Source: Clostridia bacterium (GTDB taxonomy: Bacteria > Bacillota > Clostridia > Oscillospirales > Acutalibacteraceae). Taken from it: a stretch of 5,987 nucleotides of DNA. The stretch lies in the NCBI GenBank assembly GCA_017939855.1, contig JAGAZW010000003.1, positions 1-5,987 on the forward strand, given 5' to 3'. The notes under the pieces were generated by a model. That model saw nothing but the letters and a program-made list of their open reading frames with translations, was not told where the DNA came from and made no database searches. Below are positions 5,372 to 5,987 of this stretch, in pieces. Each line of letters opens with the position of its first letter. Positions within the stretch are counted from its first letter, which is position 1. The position numbers and the translations under genes were made by a program.

Positions 5372-5412
5372 AAAAATCCCCGAGTCGTTCTATAAAACAC
5401 TCGGGGATTTTT
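5372..5412 (-). terminator. Terminator of rpmB, immediately upstream of the HAD gene
   Basis: AAAAATCCCCGAGT (5372-5385) pairs with its complement (5399-5412) around a 13-nt loop, and six T follow on the minus strand. It lies 17 nt past the rpmB stop and only 13 nt before the HAD start codon, so any HAD transcription arising at rpmB has to read through it. Confidence 0.88.
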
Positions 5413-5429
5413 AAATGCTTCAATTTTTC

Positions 5430-5618
5430 TTAAATTGCTCTGGTTACCTTACCTGAACGCAAACAACGGGTGCAGGCGTTTATACGACGAGGAGAGCCGT
5501 TTACGATAGCCTTAACCCTTTTAACATTCGGCTTCCAAGTTCTGTTGGAGCGTCTGTGTGAATGGGAAACTTTAATTCCAAAAGCAATTTCTTTGTTGCA
5601 GATATCACATTTAGCCAT
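5430..5618 (-). CDS. rpmB: 50S ribosomal protein L28 (bL28), 62 aa
   Basis: A complete small basic protein with the L28 signature: MAKCDICNK at the N-terminus, FGIKVSHSHRRSNRTWKPNVKRVK in the middle (13-36) and INACTRCLRSGKVTRAI at the end. The two CxxC pairs (Cys4/Cys7 and Cys49/Cys52) mark the zinc-binding C+ form; many bacteria also have a C- form used under zinc shortage, which is not seen here. bL28 is a component of the large ribosomal subunit. The ATG at 5618 is chosen because AAGGAGGT lies 7 nt before it; the in-frame GTG at 5627 overlaps that site. The gene has its own promoter and terminator. As usual for Firmicutes it is not next to rpmG. Length is normal for the short clostridial form. 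Confidence 0.97.
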   Translation of the reverse strand: MAKCDICNKEIAFGIKVSHSHRRSNRTWKPNVKRVKAIVNGSPRRINACTRCLRSGKVTRAI

Positions 5619-5625
5619 GGTCTGC

Positions 5626-5633
5626 ACCTCCTT
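5626..5633 (-). promoter_or_regulatory. Ribosome-binding site deciding the rpmB start
   Basis: AAGGAGGT is 7 nt before the ATG at 5618 and overlaps the alternative in-frame GTG at 5625-5627, which is therefore not the start. Two short alternative hairpins lie just 5' of it (5636-5657). Confidence 0.88.
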
Positions 5634-5673
5634 TTAGTTCAACCGAAAGAACTCGGTCACAATAGCAAAAAAT

Positions 5674-5702
5674 ATAATAACAGAAAATTGTCAATAATGC
5701 AA
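5674..5702 (-). promoter_or_regulatory. Probable promoter of rpmB
   Basis: On the minus strand TTGCAT (5697-5702), 17-nt spacer and TATTAT (5674-5679) with TG one base before it (extended -10). Expected start near 5667, leader about 49 nt. A perfect TTGACA at 5689-5694 also lies here but has no -10 box at a usable distance. Confidence 0.6.
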
Positions 5703-5729
5703 GTGTTTTTTTGATATTTTTCAAAAATA

Positions 5730-5987
5730 TTAATTTTCAGCACCTCTTGGGCGAAGCATAAGTTCACGAATAACATTTGAAACCGTCTTACCCTCATACA
5801 AAACACTATAACAAGTATCTATTATTGGAAGCTCCAAACCGTATTTTTGGGAAAGTCCATGTGTCATTAAAGCTGCGTGGTATCCTTCAACCGTACCAAC
5901 CTGCTCAAGTGCTACATCAATATCCTCGCCTCTACCTACCTTAAAACCAAAGCGATTATTACGACTATGTTTAGATGTGCAAGTAAC
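5730..5987 (-). CDS. gpsA: Glycerol-3-phosphate dehydrogenase [NAD(P)+], C-terminal 85 aa, cut by the window edge
   Basis: The minus-strand frame is open from the right edge to the TAA at 5730-5732. The 85 residues begin VTCTSKHSRNNRFG and continue KVGRG...VALEQVGTVEGYHAA, then KYGLELPIIDTCYSVLYEG and end VIRELMLRPRGAEN. This is the C-terminal helical substrate-binding domain of GpsA: the TCTS...SRNxRFG segment carries the Arg-Asn pair that binds the substrate, and PI-VLYEG-ELM-RP is the usual family ending. GpsA reduces dihydroxyacetone phosphate to sn-glycerol 3-phosphate in the cytosol for phospholipid synthesis. The N-terminal Rossmann domain is outside the window. No GC-rich terminator follows, so its transcript could run into rpmB 111 nt downstream. 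Confidence 0.95.
   Translation of the reverse strand, partial: VTCTSKHSRNNRFGFKVGRGEDIDVALEQVGTVEGYHAALMTHGLSQKYGLELPIIDTCYSVLYEGKTVSNVIRELMLRPRGAEN

Noticed and set aside
5689..5694. Perfect TTGACA as the rpmB -35 box
   Set aside because: No -10-like hexamer at 16-18 nt; TTGCAT with an extended -10 at 17 nt fits better.
5714..5730. A/T palindrome after gpsA as a terminator
   Set aside because: Stem has no G-C pairs, a one-base centre, and A's rather than T's follow on the gpsA strand.

Overview
The window reads as the chromosome of a low-GC Gram-positive bacterium, most likely an anaerobic Clostridia-type Firmicute. Signs are the A+T-rich intergenic DNA, strong AGGAGG ribosome-binding sites 6-9 nt before starts (including one GTG and one TTG start), sigma-A promoters with extended -10 elements, T-tailed hairpin terminators, the four-cysteine form of ribosomal protein L28, and an exported protein with a sortase-like tail. 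TGA serves as a normal stop. No mobile element, CRISPR array or phage gene is visible; this is mainly a housekeeping region with a few accessory genes.

Layout, left to right. (1) The 5' half of an elongator tRNA-Met on the minus strand, driven by a perfect-consensus promoter. (2) A minus-strand gene for an unrecognised 191-residue exported protein. (3) A 283-bp noncoding stretch holding two divergent promoters and a 14-bp inverted repeat. (4) The only plus-strand protein gene, a full-length second-type elongation factor G-like GTPase starting at TTG, whose G3 and G4 motifs lack the usual His and Asn. (5) Two strong back-to-back hairpins between convergent genes. (6) A minus-strand gene for a 173-residue surface protein with a signal peptide and an APETG/membrane/basic tail. 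(7) A plus-strand tRNA-Thr(GGT) with its own promoter and terminator. (8) A bidirectional terminator followed by minus-strand genes for a dCMP deaminase, a phosphoglycolate-phosphatase-like HAD hydrolase, ribosomal protein L28 (rpmB) and the C-terminal part of glycerol-3-phosphate dehydrogenase (gpsA), which runs off the right edge.

The genes do not form one pathway. They touch translation (two tRNAs, L28, EF-G paralogue), nucleotide and metabolite housekeeping (dCMP deaminase, HAD phosphatase), phospholipid precursor synthesis (gpsA) and the cell surface (two exported proteins). Most appear to be single-gene units with their own promoter and terminator; the HAD gene is the exception, lying directly behind the rpmB terminator with no clear promoter of its own. 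The observations most worth checking are the altered GTPase motifs of the EF-G paralogue, an identical AGGTCGCA element at the same distance from the -10 box in both tRNA promoters, and the dyad between the divergent genes at 820-857.
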